Positions 8,236 through 14,824 of a stretch of 15,321 nt of DNA are shown in pieces. Position 1 is the stretch's first letter; every line of letters starts with the position of its first letter. This stretch comes from CBIHON01 sp966211965. GTDB taxonomy: Bacteria; Pseudomonadota; Gammaproteobacteria; Burkholderiales; Burkholderiaceae_D. The notes beneath the pieces are model-generated. The model saw only the letters and a list, made by a program, of their open reading frames with translations. It had not been told where the DNA came from and made no database searches. Made by a program: the position numbers and the translations under genes. Location of the stretch: assembly GCA_966211965.1 (NCBI GenBank), contig CBIHON010000074.1:1-15321 (forward strand), given 5' to 3'.

Positions 8236-8310
8236 TGGAAGCATAATTTTGCCACCCCCGCTTTGGAAGCATAACCTTGCCTACCCGGCAAAATTATCGT
8301 TCCATCGACA
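8236..8310. repeat. Right transposon end: three 18-bp repeats and terminal TCGACA
   Basis: Copy A (8236-8253) reads TGGAAGCATAATTTTGCC. Copy B (8264-8281) reads TGGAAGCATAACCTTGCC, exactly 28 bases on. Copy C (8287-8304) is inverted and reads TGGAACGATAATTTTGCC on the minus strand, followed outward by TCGACA ending at 8310. Such arrays are transposase-binding sites in Tn7-like and IS21-like elements. The terminal copy facing opposite to the two inner ones is unusual for Tn7. A separate IS21-family terminus is an alternative explanation. Confidence 0.65.
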
Positions 8311-8336
8311 AACTAAGAAAAGTTGGCCTTGGAATG

Positions 8337-8412
8337 TGGTGGAGCGAAGGAGGATCGAACTCCCGACCTCTGCATTGCGAACGCAGCGCTCTCCCAGCTG
8401 AGCTATCGCCCC
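8337..8412 (-). tRNA. tRNA-Ala (anticodon CGC)
   Basis: The 76-base gene folds completely. The acceptor GGGGCGA pairs with TCGCTCC and contains the G3-U70 wobble that defines alanine tRNAs. The anticodon stem CTGCG/TGCAG encloses the loop TTCGCAA, anticodon CGC at 8377-8379, reading GCG. CCA is encoded at 8337-8339. The mobile element's right end lies 26 bases beyond the 3' end, so the tRNA is intact and may serve as the element's attachment landmark. Confidence 0.97.
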
Positions 8413-8422
8413 ATTGTGCTTA

Positions 8423-8450
8423 ATTTTATAGCATCGAAAATTTGATGCAA
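8423..8450 (-). promoter_or_regulatory. Promoter of tRNA-Ala
   Basis: On the minus strand TTGCAT (8445-8450) and TAAAAT (8423-8428) are 16 bases apart and lie 10 bases before the first tRNA base. The A/T-rich stretch and position fit a sigma-70 promoter. Confidence 0.5.
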
Positions 8451-8511
8451 GCATTAATGGAAATGTATACCTTGATATGCCTTGAAAAGGCCTGACAACC
8501 GGCTGAATCTA

Positions 8512-8541
8512 TTGACGGAAATTCGCTTGGGCCACTATAGT
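8512..8541 (+). promoter_or_regulatory. Promoter of the zapB-like/zapA operon, apparently leaderless
   Basis: TTGACG (8512-8517) and TATAGT (8536-8541) are separated by 18 bases. Transcription starting about seven bases past the -10 box would begin at the ATG of the next gene (8548). No ribosome site could then be transcribed. Confidence 0.55.
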
Positions 8542-8547
8542 GGCGGG

Positions 8548-8763
8548 ATGAATTCAGATTTCCATCAACTGTCCGAAAAAATCAAGCAGTTGGCCGAACT
8601 CGCGCAATCCTTGCGGCGCGAGAACGCCGACTTGAGAGTGGGTGCGGCTGCGCTGGTTGCTGAAAATGCCGATTTGGCAAGACGGATTCAGGTCGCGCAT
8701 CAACGCGTATCCGCGCTGCTGGGAAAAATTCCTGTCGCTGAACGAGATGAGGAGGCCGCATGA
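8548..8763 (+). CDS. ZapB-like coiled-coil protein encoded before zapA
   Basis: This 71-residue protein is almost entirely a heptad-patterned helix (LSEKIKQLAELAQSLRREN, then VAENADLARRIQ), as in the small coiled-coil family (TIGR02449/DUF904-like) that commonly precedes zapA in beta- and gammaproteobacteria. By analogy with ZapB it may bridge ZapA-bound FtsZ at the division site; this is inferred from position and shape. It overlaps zapA by ATGA. A start at 8482 would add 22 residues with no coiled-coil character and would lie upstream of the likely promoter, so 8548 is preferred. Confidence 0.75.
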   Translation: MNSDFHQLSEKIKQLAELAQSLRRENADLRVGAAALVAENADLARRIQVAHQRVSALLGKIPVAERDEEAA

Positions 8764-9071
8764 TCCAGCTCGACGTCTTCATCATGGGGCAACCTTACAA
8801 GCTCGCATGCAATGAGGGGGAAGAGATGGCCTTGCAGCAAGCAGTCGCCTATTTGAACGACAAGATGTGCGCGATACGCGATGCCGGAAAACTTAAAGGT
8901 AATGATCGCATTGCCGTGATGGCTGCCCTCGGCATCGCTGCAGAACTGCTGGCAACCAAGTCACCCGAAGGTCCACTGATGGGCATGACGATGGCGGACG
9001 TGAAGCAAAAAATTTCCACAATGCATGCAGTGTTGGATGCAGCGCTAACCCCTCAAGAAAATCTGTTTTAA
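8760..9071 (+). CDS. zapA: Cell division protein ZapA
   Basis: The 103-residue protein has the ZapA layout. An N-terminal strand module (IQLDVFIMGQPYKLAC) leads to the conserved EGEEMALQQAVAYLNDKM helix, then DRIAVMAALGIAAELL and a C-terminal helix. ZapA binds FtsZ in the cytoplasm and promotes bundling of protofilaments in the Z ring. Its length is typical. The start overlaps the upstream gene's stop, implying coupled translation, and the 6S RNA gene follows about 100 bases later, the order seen in many proteobacteria. Confidence 0.93.
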   Translation: MIQLDVFIMGQPYKLACNEGEEMALQQAVAYLNDKMCAIRDAGKLKGNDRIAVMAALGIAAELLATKSPEGPLMGMTMADVKQKISTMHAVLDAALTPQENLF

Positions 9072-9148
9072 GTCTTCGTGTCGCTGCAAAAATAATTCGG
9101 CACGTCACCTTTCTTGACAATCTCGGCCCTGCAAAATTGAAATTTCAA

Positions 9149-9176
9149 TTGACATACAGGCCGATCAGAGTAGACT
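9149..9176 (+). promoter_or_regulatory. Promoter of 6S RNA
   Basis: A perfect -35 box TTGACA (9149-9154) and TAGACT (9171-9176) are 16 bases apart. Transcription would begin near 9183, at the predicted 5' end of the 6S RNA. A perfect 12-bp palindrome TTGAAATTTCAA (9138-9149) abuts the -35 box and could be a regulator site. Confidence 0.65.
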
Positions 9177-9178
9177 TT

Positions 9179-9363
9179 GAATCTCCTGCCGTGTTCGCGA
9201 TTGCCATATATTCCTTGAACCATTTATGCGCATAGGTTGCGGAATTTCGTTCGATGGGTGTGAGCGTCGCTAGTCCGATGAACCCGAAGTTGAACTAACT
9301 GTAACCACCTTGAACCGTCTCGGTTCGGGATGCCGGCAAAGCGGCACAGGCGGGGCTGGATTC
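9179..9363 (+). ncRNA. ssrS: 6S RNA
   Basis: 6S RNA mimics an open promoter, binds sigma-70 RNA polymerase and lowers transcription in stationary phase. The 185-base length matches the E. coli molecule (about 184). The ends pair: GAATC with GATTC, CCTGCC with GGCGGG and GTG with CAC around one bulged base. CCTTGAACC-type motifs appear near 9209 and 9308, as in the conserved 3' half of known 6S RNAs. Its place between zapA and a downstream conserved gene is the classic ssrS locus. Ends are approximate to a few bases. Confidence 0.82.
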
Positions 9364-9365
9364 TT

Positions 9366-9398
9366 AAGCGGTTGCATTTTTATGCAGCCGCTTTTTTA
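9366..9398 (+). terminator. Rho-independent terminator of 6S RNA
   Basis: AAGCGGTTGCAT (9366-9377) pairs with ATGCAGCCGCTT (9382-9393) around TTTT, with one T-G pair, and runs directly into a T-rich tail. Confidence 0.85.
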
Positions 9399-9442
9399 TT
9401 TGCCTTCCTCTTTCAGAAAAATTATACGTCTCCAAAAAATAA

Positions 9443-9919
9443 ATGGCGCGATACTGGTTGATGAAATCGGAACCGGACGAGGTGAGTATTGATGATGCGC
9501 TCGGTGCGCCAGGCCAGATAGTGCCTTGGTTTGGCGTGCGGAATTATCAAGCACGCAACTTCATGCGCGACGGCATGCAGGTTGGCGATGGAGTGCTGTT
9601 CTATCATTCGAGTTGTCCCGAACCGGGCATTGCCGGCTTGGCGGAAGTTGCCAGCACCCCCTATCCGGATTACACGCAATTCGATGCGGACGGAAAATAT
9701 TTCGATCCGAAAGCCACGCAGGAAAATCCTCGTTGGGTGATGGTCGATATCCGCGCACTGAAAAAGACTCGGCTCATTTCGCTGGCCGAATTGCGCGAAC
9801 ATCCCGACTTGGCCGACATGCTGATACTGAAGCGCGGCAATCGTCTTTCGATTACGCCCGTCACGAATGCGGAATGGCGCTGCATTACGCAGCAGCTCCT
9901 TTCGCCGGCGCGAAAATAA
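9443..9919 (+). CDS. EVE-domain protein (THYN1-like)
   Basis: The 158-residue protein consists of one EVE domain, a PUA/YTH-superfamily fold. Recognisable blocks are RYWLMKSEPDEVSIDDA, WFGVRNYQARNFMR, GDGVLFYHSSCPEPGIAGLAEV and PRWVMVDI. EVE domains are thought to bind modified bases in nucleic acid; the bacterial cellular role is not settled. The length is typical for stand-alone bacterial members. The upstream A-rich sequence has no strong ribosome site, but the N-terminal RYWLMK block fixes the start at 9443. The TauE-like permease gene follows after 13 bases and is probably co-transcribed. Confidence 0.9.
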   Translation: MARYWLMKSEPDEVSIDDALGAPGQIVPWFGVRNYQARNFMRDGMQVGDGVLFYHSSCPEPGIAGLAEVASTPYPDYTQFDADGKYFDPKATQENPRWVMVDIRALKKTRLISLAELREHPDLADMLILKRGNRLSITPVTNAEWRCITQQLLSPARK

Positions 9920-9932
9920 TTTTCGGAGGCGT

Positions 9933-10736
9933 GTGGATATCGGTCTGATCATCGTGTTGCTGGTGCTGGGCGCTGCTGTCGGGTTTACTGCAGGCTTGCT
10001 CGGCATCGGCGGCGGTATGCTGCTGGTGCCGTTCATTACCTTGCTGTTGACCGCGAAAAAATTTCCTGAAGAGCTGGTCGTCCACATGGCGATCGCGACA
10101 TCGCTTGCGACCATCATGTTTACTTCGATTTCGTCGGTGCGCGCGCATCATCAGCGCGGGGCGGTGTCGTGGCATATCGTGAAACTGCTGGCGCCCGGCA
10201 TCCTGATCGGTTCGTGGCTCGGCCCATGGATCGGCAAGCAAATGGATTCTTCTGCGCTGGCCCTGTTCTTCGCGGTCTTCGTGGCGTTTTCAGCCACGCA
10301 AATGCTGCTCGACAGGAAACCTGCCGCATCACGCGAGTTACCGAATGTACCCGGCATGCTCGGTGCCGGCGGCGTGATCGGTGTGCTGGCTGGTTTGGTG
10401 GGCGCGGGTGGAGGATTTGTGTCGGTGCCCTTCATGACATGGTGCAACGTCAAGATTCACAACGCGGTCGCGACCAGCGCGGCGCTCGGTTTCCCGATCG
10501 CGCTGGCGGGCACTTTGTCGAATATTTATTACGGCATGAGCATGCCGAATTTGCCTTCCGGTTCGTTGGGATTCATTTACTTGCCGGCACTGCTGACGGT
10601 GTCGTTGACCAGCGTCACGACCGCGCCCTTGGGTGCGAAGACGGCGCATAAATTACCGGTGAAATCCTTGCGAAAAGTCTTCGGGTTCACGCTGTATGCG
10701 CTGGCTGCGTATATGCTTTCCAAGGCAATTCGATGA
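9933..10736 (+). CDS. TauE/SafE-family membrane permease
   Basis: The 267-residue protein has about eight hydrophobic segments in two homologous halves, each opened by the family's glycine-rich signature: GLLGIGGGMLLVPF near the N-terminus and GLVGAGGGFVSVPF in the middle. The family moves small organic or sulfur anions such as sulfite or sulfoacetate out of, or into, the cytoplasm; the substrate here cannot be told. GTG 9933 is chosen as start because GGAGG (9925-9929) lies just before it, though only three bases away, and because the longer frame (from 9867) runs inside the EVE gene with a charged, non-membrane N-terminus. It ends 9 bases from the convergent matB stop. Confidence 0.87.
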   Translation: MDIGLIIVLLVLGAAVGFTAGLLGIGGGMLLVPFITLLLTAKKFPEELVVHMAIATSLATIMFTSISSVRAHHQRGAVSWHIVKLLAPGILIGSWLGPWIGKQMDSSALALFFAVFVAFSATQMLLDRKPAASRELPNVPGMLGAGGVIGVLAGLVGAGGGFVSVPFMTWCNVKIHNAVATSAALGFPIALAGTLSNIYYGMSMPNLPSGSLGFIYLPALLTVSLTSVTTAPLGAKTAHKLPVKSLRKVFGFTLYALAAYMLSKAIR

Positions 10737-10745
10737 ACCGGCTTT

Positions 10746-12254
10746 TTACGCCCCTTTGAATTGCTCGCGCAAGATATTCTTCTGAACCTTTCCCATCGCA
10801 TTTCTCGGCAAATCGTTCAAAAAGAAAACCCGCTTCGGCACTTTGAAATTCGCAATTTTTGTTTTGAGCGCAGCGATGATGCCGGTTTCTGATAAGCATG
10901 CATCCGCCTTCGCCACGATCACTGCGGTGACCGCTTCGCCGAACTCCGCATGCGGCACGCCGATCACGGCCGATTCGGTAACGCCGTCCATCTCGTCGAT
11001 GAAGGATTCGATTTCTTTCGGATAGACGTTGTAGCCGCCGCTGATGATCAAGTCCTTGCTGCGGCCGACGATCGTCAGATAGCCTGCTGCATCGAACTTG
11101 CCGACATCGCCTGTCTTGAAGTAGCCGTCTGCGGTGAATTCTTCTGCGGTTTTTTCCGGCATGCGCCAATAGCCCTTGAACACGTTTGGCCCCTTTACCT
11201 GGATGTCGCCGATTTCGCCGGCGGTACAGTTTTTTTTATCCGCGCCGACCACGCGCACCGATACGCCAGGCAGCGGCATGCCGACGGTGCCGCCGGCACG
11301 ATGGCCGTGATACGGGTTGGAAGTGAGCATGGTGGTTTCACTCATGCCATAGCGCTCCAGGATGGTGTGGCCGCTGCGTTTGCTGAATTCGGTGAAAGTA
11401 TCCTGCAGCAGCGGCGCTGAGCCGGAGATGAACAGTCGCATGCCGGCGCAAGCGGCGCGATCGAAAGAGGGCTCTGCCAACAGTCGCACATAGTAGGTCG
11501 GCACACCCATGAACACGGTTGTGCGCGGCAGGTTTTTGGCTACCATGGCGCTGTCGAATTTGGGCAGGAAAATCATTTTGCTGCCATTGAGCAGGGCGCC
11601 GTGCGAGGCGACGAACAGGCCGTGCACGTGGAACAACGGCAGCGCGTGCAGCAGTACGTCGCCTGCCTGCCATTGCCAGTATTCGTGCAGCACTGTTGCA
11701 TTGGAGGCGAGGTTGCCATGCGTCAGCATCGCGCCTTTGCTGCGGCCGGTAGTGCCGGAGGTGTACAGGATGGCGGCGAGTTCGTCGCCATGCTTTTGCG
11801 CGGTTTCGAATTGGTCTGACTGATGGGTGGCGCGCTCGAGCAGCGAACCGTTGCGCTGTTCGCCGAGAGTGAAGACCTGCATCGTGCCGGATTTGAAGGC
11901 AAGCTTGGATACCCAGCCGAAATTTTGCGGCGAACACACCACGACTGCGGGTTCGGCATCGGCCAGGAAGTATTCGAGCTCAGCGGCTCGATAGGCGGTA
12001 TTGAGCGGCAGGTAGACATAGCCGGCACGGATGGTGGCAAGGTAGAGCATCAAGGCTTCAGGCGATTTTTCGACTTGCACCGCAATGCGCGCATCCTTCG
12101 GCAACTTCAGAGCAGCCAGCAGATTGGCGATTTTCGCAGTCGCGCGGTCGAGGTCTTGCCAGGAGTAGATCAGGCCTTCCGGCGTCTCAATGCAGCAGGC
12201 GGATCGATCTTGCGGGAAGCGGGATTGAAAGAGGGCATAGAGATTGGCGTTCAT
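10746..12254 (-). CDS. matB: Malonyl-CoA synthetase (malonate-CoA ligase)
   Basis: This 502-residue acyl-adenylate-forming enzyme converts malonate (or methylmalonate), ATP and CoA to malonyl-CoA. The P-loop YTSGTTGRSKG is at 164-174, ERYGMSET follows the acyl site, TGDVGKFD carries the ribose-binding Asp, and K489 in RNAMGKVQK is the catalytic lysine of the mobile C-domain. The block TSNPYHGHRAGGTVGMPLPG is characteristic of MatB rather than general fatty acyl-CoA ligases. It is the last gene of an apparent lgt-crotonase-matB run, 125 bases after the crotonase. No clear ribosome site precedes the ATG. Confidence 0.87.
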   Translation of the reverse strand: MNANLYALFQSRFPQDRSACCIETPEGLIYSWQDLDRATAKIANLLAALKLPKDARIAVQVEKSPEALMLYLATIRAGYVYLPLNTAYRAAELEYFLADAEPAVVVCSPQNFGWVSKLAFKSGTMQVFTLGEQRNGSLLERATHQSDQFETAQKHGDELAAILYTSGTTGRSKGAMLTHGNLASNATVLHEYWQWQAGDVLLHALPLFHVHGLFVASHGALLNGSKMIFLPKFDSAMVAKNLPRTTVFMGVPTYYVRLLAEPSFDRAACAGMRLFISGSAPLLQDTFTEFSKRSGHTILERYGMSETTMLTSNPYHGHRAGGTVGMPLPGVSVRVVGADKKNCTAGEIGDIQVKGPNVFKGYWRMPEKTAEEFTADGYFKTGDVGKFDAAGYLTIVGRSKDLIISGGYNVYPKEIESFIDEMDGVTESAVIGVPHAEFGEAVTAVIVAKADACLSETGIIAALKTKIANFKVPKRVFFLNDLPRNAMGKVQKNILREQFKGA

Positions 12255-12379
12255 TTTTTGTAGTAAAGCTTGGGGTTTTACAGGAACGGTCCCTGGCCGC
12301 GATAGAGCCTGACAGCGGCTATTCGCGCGCCATCGGGGCCGGGGGCCGCTCCCACATATCGATCAATGGCCGCAACGAT

Positions 12380-13153
12380 TTATTTACCGAGAAAAACCGG
12401 CTCGCGTTTGGCCAGAAAAGTTTGCACACCTTCGCGATAATCCTGCGAAGCCAGAAAGGCGAATGCTGCATTGATTTCCTGTTCCGTGAGCGCTTCAGGC
12501 GCCGGCGACAGGCGCCGCACGAGTTGCTTGTTCATTCTTGCCGCGAGCGGTGCGCCGTTGACGATTCTTTCGGCAGTTTTGCGGACTTCGGCGTGCACGT
12601 CGGCGACCACGCGGTTGAGCAAGCCTTTATCCTTGGCCTCGGCGGCATCGAACACGCGTCCCTCCAGCAGGATTTCGAGCGTCGCGGCTTTGCCGACCAA
12701 CTGCAGCAATCCTTGCAATTCATGCGGTGCCAGCGAAAAGCCGAGGCGGTTGATCGGGATGCCGAAACGCGCCGATGCCGCTGCGATGCGCATGTCGCAG
12801 GCACAAGCGATTTCCAGCCCGCCGCCTATGCATACGCCTTCGATTGCAGCCACAGTCGGATGCAGACAGTGTGCGATTGCATCCAGCGCATCGGCGATGG
12901 TCCGGGTGTGGTACAGGATGCCTTGCGCCATCGTGCTGCGCACCGTCGAAAATTCTTCGATGTCGGCGCCGGCGGCGAAATTATTGCCGTCACCGCGCAA
13001 GATCACGCAGCGCAAGTCTTCGTCCAGCGAAAGCGCAGTAAAGATGCGCGTCAGTTCGTTCCACATCGTGACGTCGATCGCGTTGAGTTTGCCGGGATTC
13101 GACAGGATAACGGTGGCGACCACGTCATTTTTTTCGAGGCGGATTTCGGACAT
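12380..13153 (-). CDS. Crotonase-family protein lacking one catalytic Glu
   Basis: The 257-residue length is typical of an enoyl-CoA hydratase/isomerase. The oxyanion-hole region NNFAAGADIEEF (58-69) and the hallmark CIGGGLEIACACDMRIAA (from 108) are clear. E114 matches rat crotonase E144. The residue aligning with the second catalytic glutamate (E164) is I134, in FGIPINRLG, so ordinary hydration of enoyl-CoA is doubtful. E. coli methylmalonyl-CoA decarboxylase, another crotonase, also lacks that Glu (TPVNLG at this site). With matB downstream, a malonyl- or methylmalonyl-CoA-related reaction is possible; this is inference. It starts 10 bases after the lgt stop, so co-transcription is likely. 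Confidence 0.85.
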   Translation of the reverse strand: MSEIRLEKNDVVATVILSNPGKLNAIDVTMWNELTRIFTALSLDEDLRCVILRGDGNNFAAGADIEEFSTVRSTMAQGILYHTRTIADALDAIAHCLHPTVAAIEGVCIGGGLEIACACDMRIAAASARFGIPINRLGFSLAPHELQGLLQLVGKAATLEILLEGRVFDAAEAKDKGLLNRVVADVHAEVRKTAERIVNGAPLAARMNKQLVRRLSPAPEALTEQEINAAFAFLASQDYREGVQTFLAKREPVFLGK

Positions 13154-13163
13154 GATGGTTTGA

Positions 13164-13976
13164 CTAAAGCTGAGTTGCCTTCAGCGGATTATTCCGGTAA
13201 GCGATCCCGATCAATATAATCCCGAGCACGATCATCGGCAATGACAGCATCTGTCCAGCGGAAATCGTCCAACCGGCGAAGGACACTTCATAGTCGGGCG
13301 TGCGGAAGTATTCGGTAAAAAACCGCGCGCAGCCATAACCCAGCGCAAACACGCCACTGACCGCCATCGCCGGACGTGGCTTGCGTGCATACAGCCACAG
13401 GATGATGAAGAGCAGAACGCCGTCAACCAGCGCTTGGTAAATCGGTGATGGATGGCGCGGCATGCTGTCGACGTTTGGCCAGATCATGGCCCAGGGCAGC
13501 GAGGGATCGGCCAGGCGGCCGGGCAATTCGGCATTGATGAAGTTGCCGATACGGCCAACTGCATAGCCGAGCGGTACCAGTGGCGCAATGAAGTCCATCA
13601 CATCCATCAGCTTGCGTCCGGCTTTTCGCGACCACAGTGTCATCGCTACCATCACCCCGAGGAAGCCGCCGTGGAAGGACATGCCGCCTTTCCAGACCGC
13701 GAAGATTTCCATCGGATGCGAGAAGTAATACGCCGGTGCGTAGAACAGCACTTCACCCAGCCGGCCGCCGATCACCACGCCAAGTACGCCATAAAACAGC
13801 ATGTCTTCGAGGTCTTCCTTGTTCCAGCCGGCGGCAGCGATATGCGGCTGCTTGATGCGCACCCGGCCGAGCGCAACGAATTGCGCGAATGCGAGCAGAT
13901 ACATCAAGCCGTACCAGCGCACGGATAAGGGGCCGAGGGAAAAGGCGATGGGGTCGGGCAGAGGGTGAACGAGCAT
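13164..13976 (-). CDS. lgt: Prolipoprotein diacylglyceryl transferase
   Basis: Lgt transfers diacylglycerol from phosphatidylglycerol to the lipobox cysteine of prolipoproteins in the inner membrane, the first step of lipoprotein maturation. The 270-residue protein has about seven membrane segments, the Lgt signature GRIGNFINAELPG (141-153), the essential His in FHGGFLG (H102) and the C-terminal RFFTEYFR block. The length is normal. It starts immediately after the stop of a decayed LysR-type gene and leads into the crotonase and matB genes on the same strand. Confidence 0.96.
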   Translation of the reverse strand: MLVHPLPDPIAFSLGPLSVRWYGLMYLLAFAQFVALGRVRIKQPHIAAAGWNKEDLEDMLFYGVLGVVIGGRLGEVLFYAPAYYFSHPMEIFAVWKGGMSFHGGFLGVMVAMTLWSRKAGRKLMDVMDFIAPLVPLGYAVGRIGNFINAELPGRLADPSLPWAMIWPNVDSMPRHPSPIYQALVDGVLLFIILWLYARKPRPAMAVSGVFALGYGCARFFTEYFRTPDYEVSFAGWTISAGQMLSLPMIVLGIILIGIAYRNNPLKATQL

Positions 13977-14390
13977 CTATTTCTTTCTTAATAATTCCAA
14001 AAAAGGTGCGCAGCACCGGCGATGCATTATCTCGCGCCGCCAGGCCAAGCCGGTTTCGATCATCGGCGTCTTGCCGGTCAAGGCTTTGTTGTCGACGCCG
14101 GGGGCTTCAAATTCGACACAGATTGTGGCACAAGCGCGAAGCCCATGCCGCCGACCCTAGTGTCCTGTTCCGTAAATTCGTTGCATAAAAGATGACGAGA
14201 ATCGCGCCGATACCGCGTCAAAAATGCGCGCAAGGCCTCGGCCTTGCTGTGCTTTTTTCCTTGTCTCGGCCCGATTTCGTCACTTTTACTTTTGCTACGA
14301 ATTTACGAAACAGAACACTAGGCCGACGAGGGATTGCATCTGGATTGCTTCCTGGCCGATGTGCGGCGTTATTTGTTCTCCTGTCCGAAT
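13977..14390 (-). pseudogene. Remnant of a LysR-type regulator gene, split by a MITE
   Basis: Read on the minus strand, three segments in shifting frames give a typical LysR effector-domain end: EQITPHIGQEAIQMQSLVGL (to 14319), then after the inserted element VGGMGFALVPQSVSNLKPP, then GVDNKALTGKTP and ETGLAWRREIMHRR, ending APFLELLRKK with TAG at 13977-13979. Joining them needs one extra G near 14157 and one extra C in the C5 run near 14105. The N-terminal DNA-binding half is missing. Frameshifts, truncation and insertion together mean a dead gene. The stop abuts the lgt ATG, so transcription through the remnant might once have included lgt. Confidence 0.72.
14160..14318. mobile_element. 159-bp MITE-like element flanked by TA
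   Basis: The ends read GTGTCCTGTTCCGTAAATTC on the left and, inverted, GTGTTCTGTTTCGTAAATTC on the right. Similarity continues inward as imperfect inverted repeats for roughly 55 bases, so most of the element can fold into one hairpin. TA lies directly outside each end (14158-14159, 14319-14320), the target duplication of the IS630/Tc1-mariner superfamily. It has no open frame, so it would need a transposase supplied elsewhere. The LysR-like protein sequence resumes on both sides, supporting a real insertion. Confidence 0.75.
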
Positions 14391-14419
14391 AAAAAAGCCG
14401 GACTTGTTCCGGCTTTTTT
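14391..14419. terminator. Bidirectional terminator
   Basis: AAAAAAGCCGGA pairs with TCCGGCTTTTTT around CTTGT, giving T-runs on both strands. It ends the minus-strand Trp-rich protein gene whose stop is 27 bases away. Confidence 0.85.
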
Positions 14420-14445
14420 GCTGTCAGCAACAAGCTGAAAGGGAG

Positions 14446-14667
14446 TTATTTCTTTTCGAACGTTTTTCTCACGCGCTCCTTCCGCGCTTTGTCGAGTTGT
14501 TCATGGGACTTGCGTGCATCCAGACCAAGCATTCTTTCCAGGAATTCAAACCAGATGAAGGCCACCGCCATCAGTCCGATAATCCACCACCATGAAAAAT
14601 TGGCCATAAATTCGAGTTCGAGTACTTTCAAAATGACGAGTATGGCAATGATGATGATTAATGGCAT
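14446..14667 (-). CDS. Small Trp-rich membrane protein (TIGR04438-like)
   Basis: The 73-residue protein begins MPLIIIIAILVILK, a first membrane helix, then FSWWWIIGLMAVAFIWFEFLE, a second helix with the Trp cluster that names the family, and ends in a charged tail (KSHEQLDKARKERVRK). This small family is frequent in Burkholderiales and has no assigned function. The start at 14667 is chosen over 14715 because AAAGGAG lies just upstream at a proper distance and the family begins with MPL. It is a single gene between its own terminator and the divergent cytochrome gene. Confidence 0.82.
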   Translation of the reverse strand: MPLIIIIAILVILKVLELEFMANFSWWWIIGLMAVAFIWFEFLERMLGLDARKSHEQLDKARKERVRKTFEKK

Positions 14668-14760
14668 GGCAGCTCCTTTACGCGGTAGGATAGGGCGAAA
14701 GTCTGCGGTGGTCAATTGATGTGGTCAACCCGATCGCCTCGCCGGGCGTTGCACATTGGC

Positions 14761-14778
14761 GGTGCAAGGTTTTGCACC
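14761..14778 (+). promoter_or_regulatory. Hairpin or operator upstream of the cytochrome gene
   Basis: GGTGCAA (14761-14767) pairs perfectly with TTGCACC (14772-14778) around GGTT, 46 bases before the cytochrome start. No T-run follows, so it is more likely an operator-like inverted repeat than a terminator. A -10-like TAAAAT lies at 14791-14796, but no well-spaced -35 box is seen. Confidence 0.35.
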
Positions 14779-14824
14779 AGTAAAAGCCTGTAAAATACAG
14801 CGGATTATCATTCTGGAGAATGCA

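Larger units (their letters stand above)
1573..8310 (+). mobile_element. Tn7-like transposition module; left boundary uncertain
   Basis: The module contains a small HTH gene, a TnsA-TnsB fusion, a TnsC ATPase, a TniQ/TnsD protein and an Mrr-like nuclease, all on the plus strand. The right boundary is supported by three copies of an 18-bp repeat and the terminal bases TCGACA (TGTCGA reading inward), the TGT/ACA form used by Tn7, Tn5053 and Mu relatives. Base 1573 is used as the left boundary only because Rhs similarity breaks there. No sequence like the right end is seen near it, and the five bases after the right end (AACTA) do not flank it. The real left end may be lost or upstream of the window, in which case the rhs debris is cargo. 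No Cas genes or CRISPR repeats are present. Confidence 0.6.

Noticed and set aside
2193..8310. CRISPR-associated transposon
   Set aside because: There are no repeat-spacer units, Cas genes or guide-like repeats between the tns genes and the right end. An array upstream of the window cannot be excluded.
10730..10785. Inverted repeat CAATTC/GAATTG between the convergent TauE-like and matB ends as a terminator
   Set aside because: The arms are only six bases, far apart, and no T-run follows on either strand.
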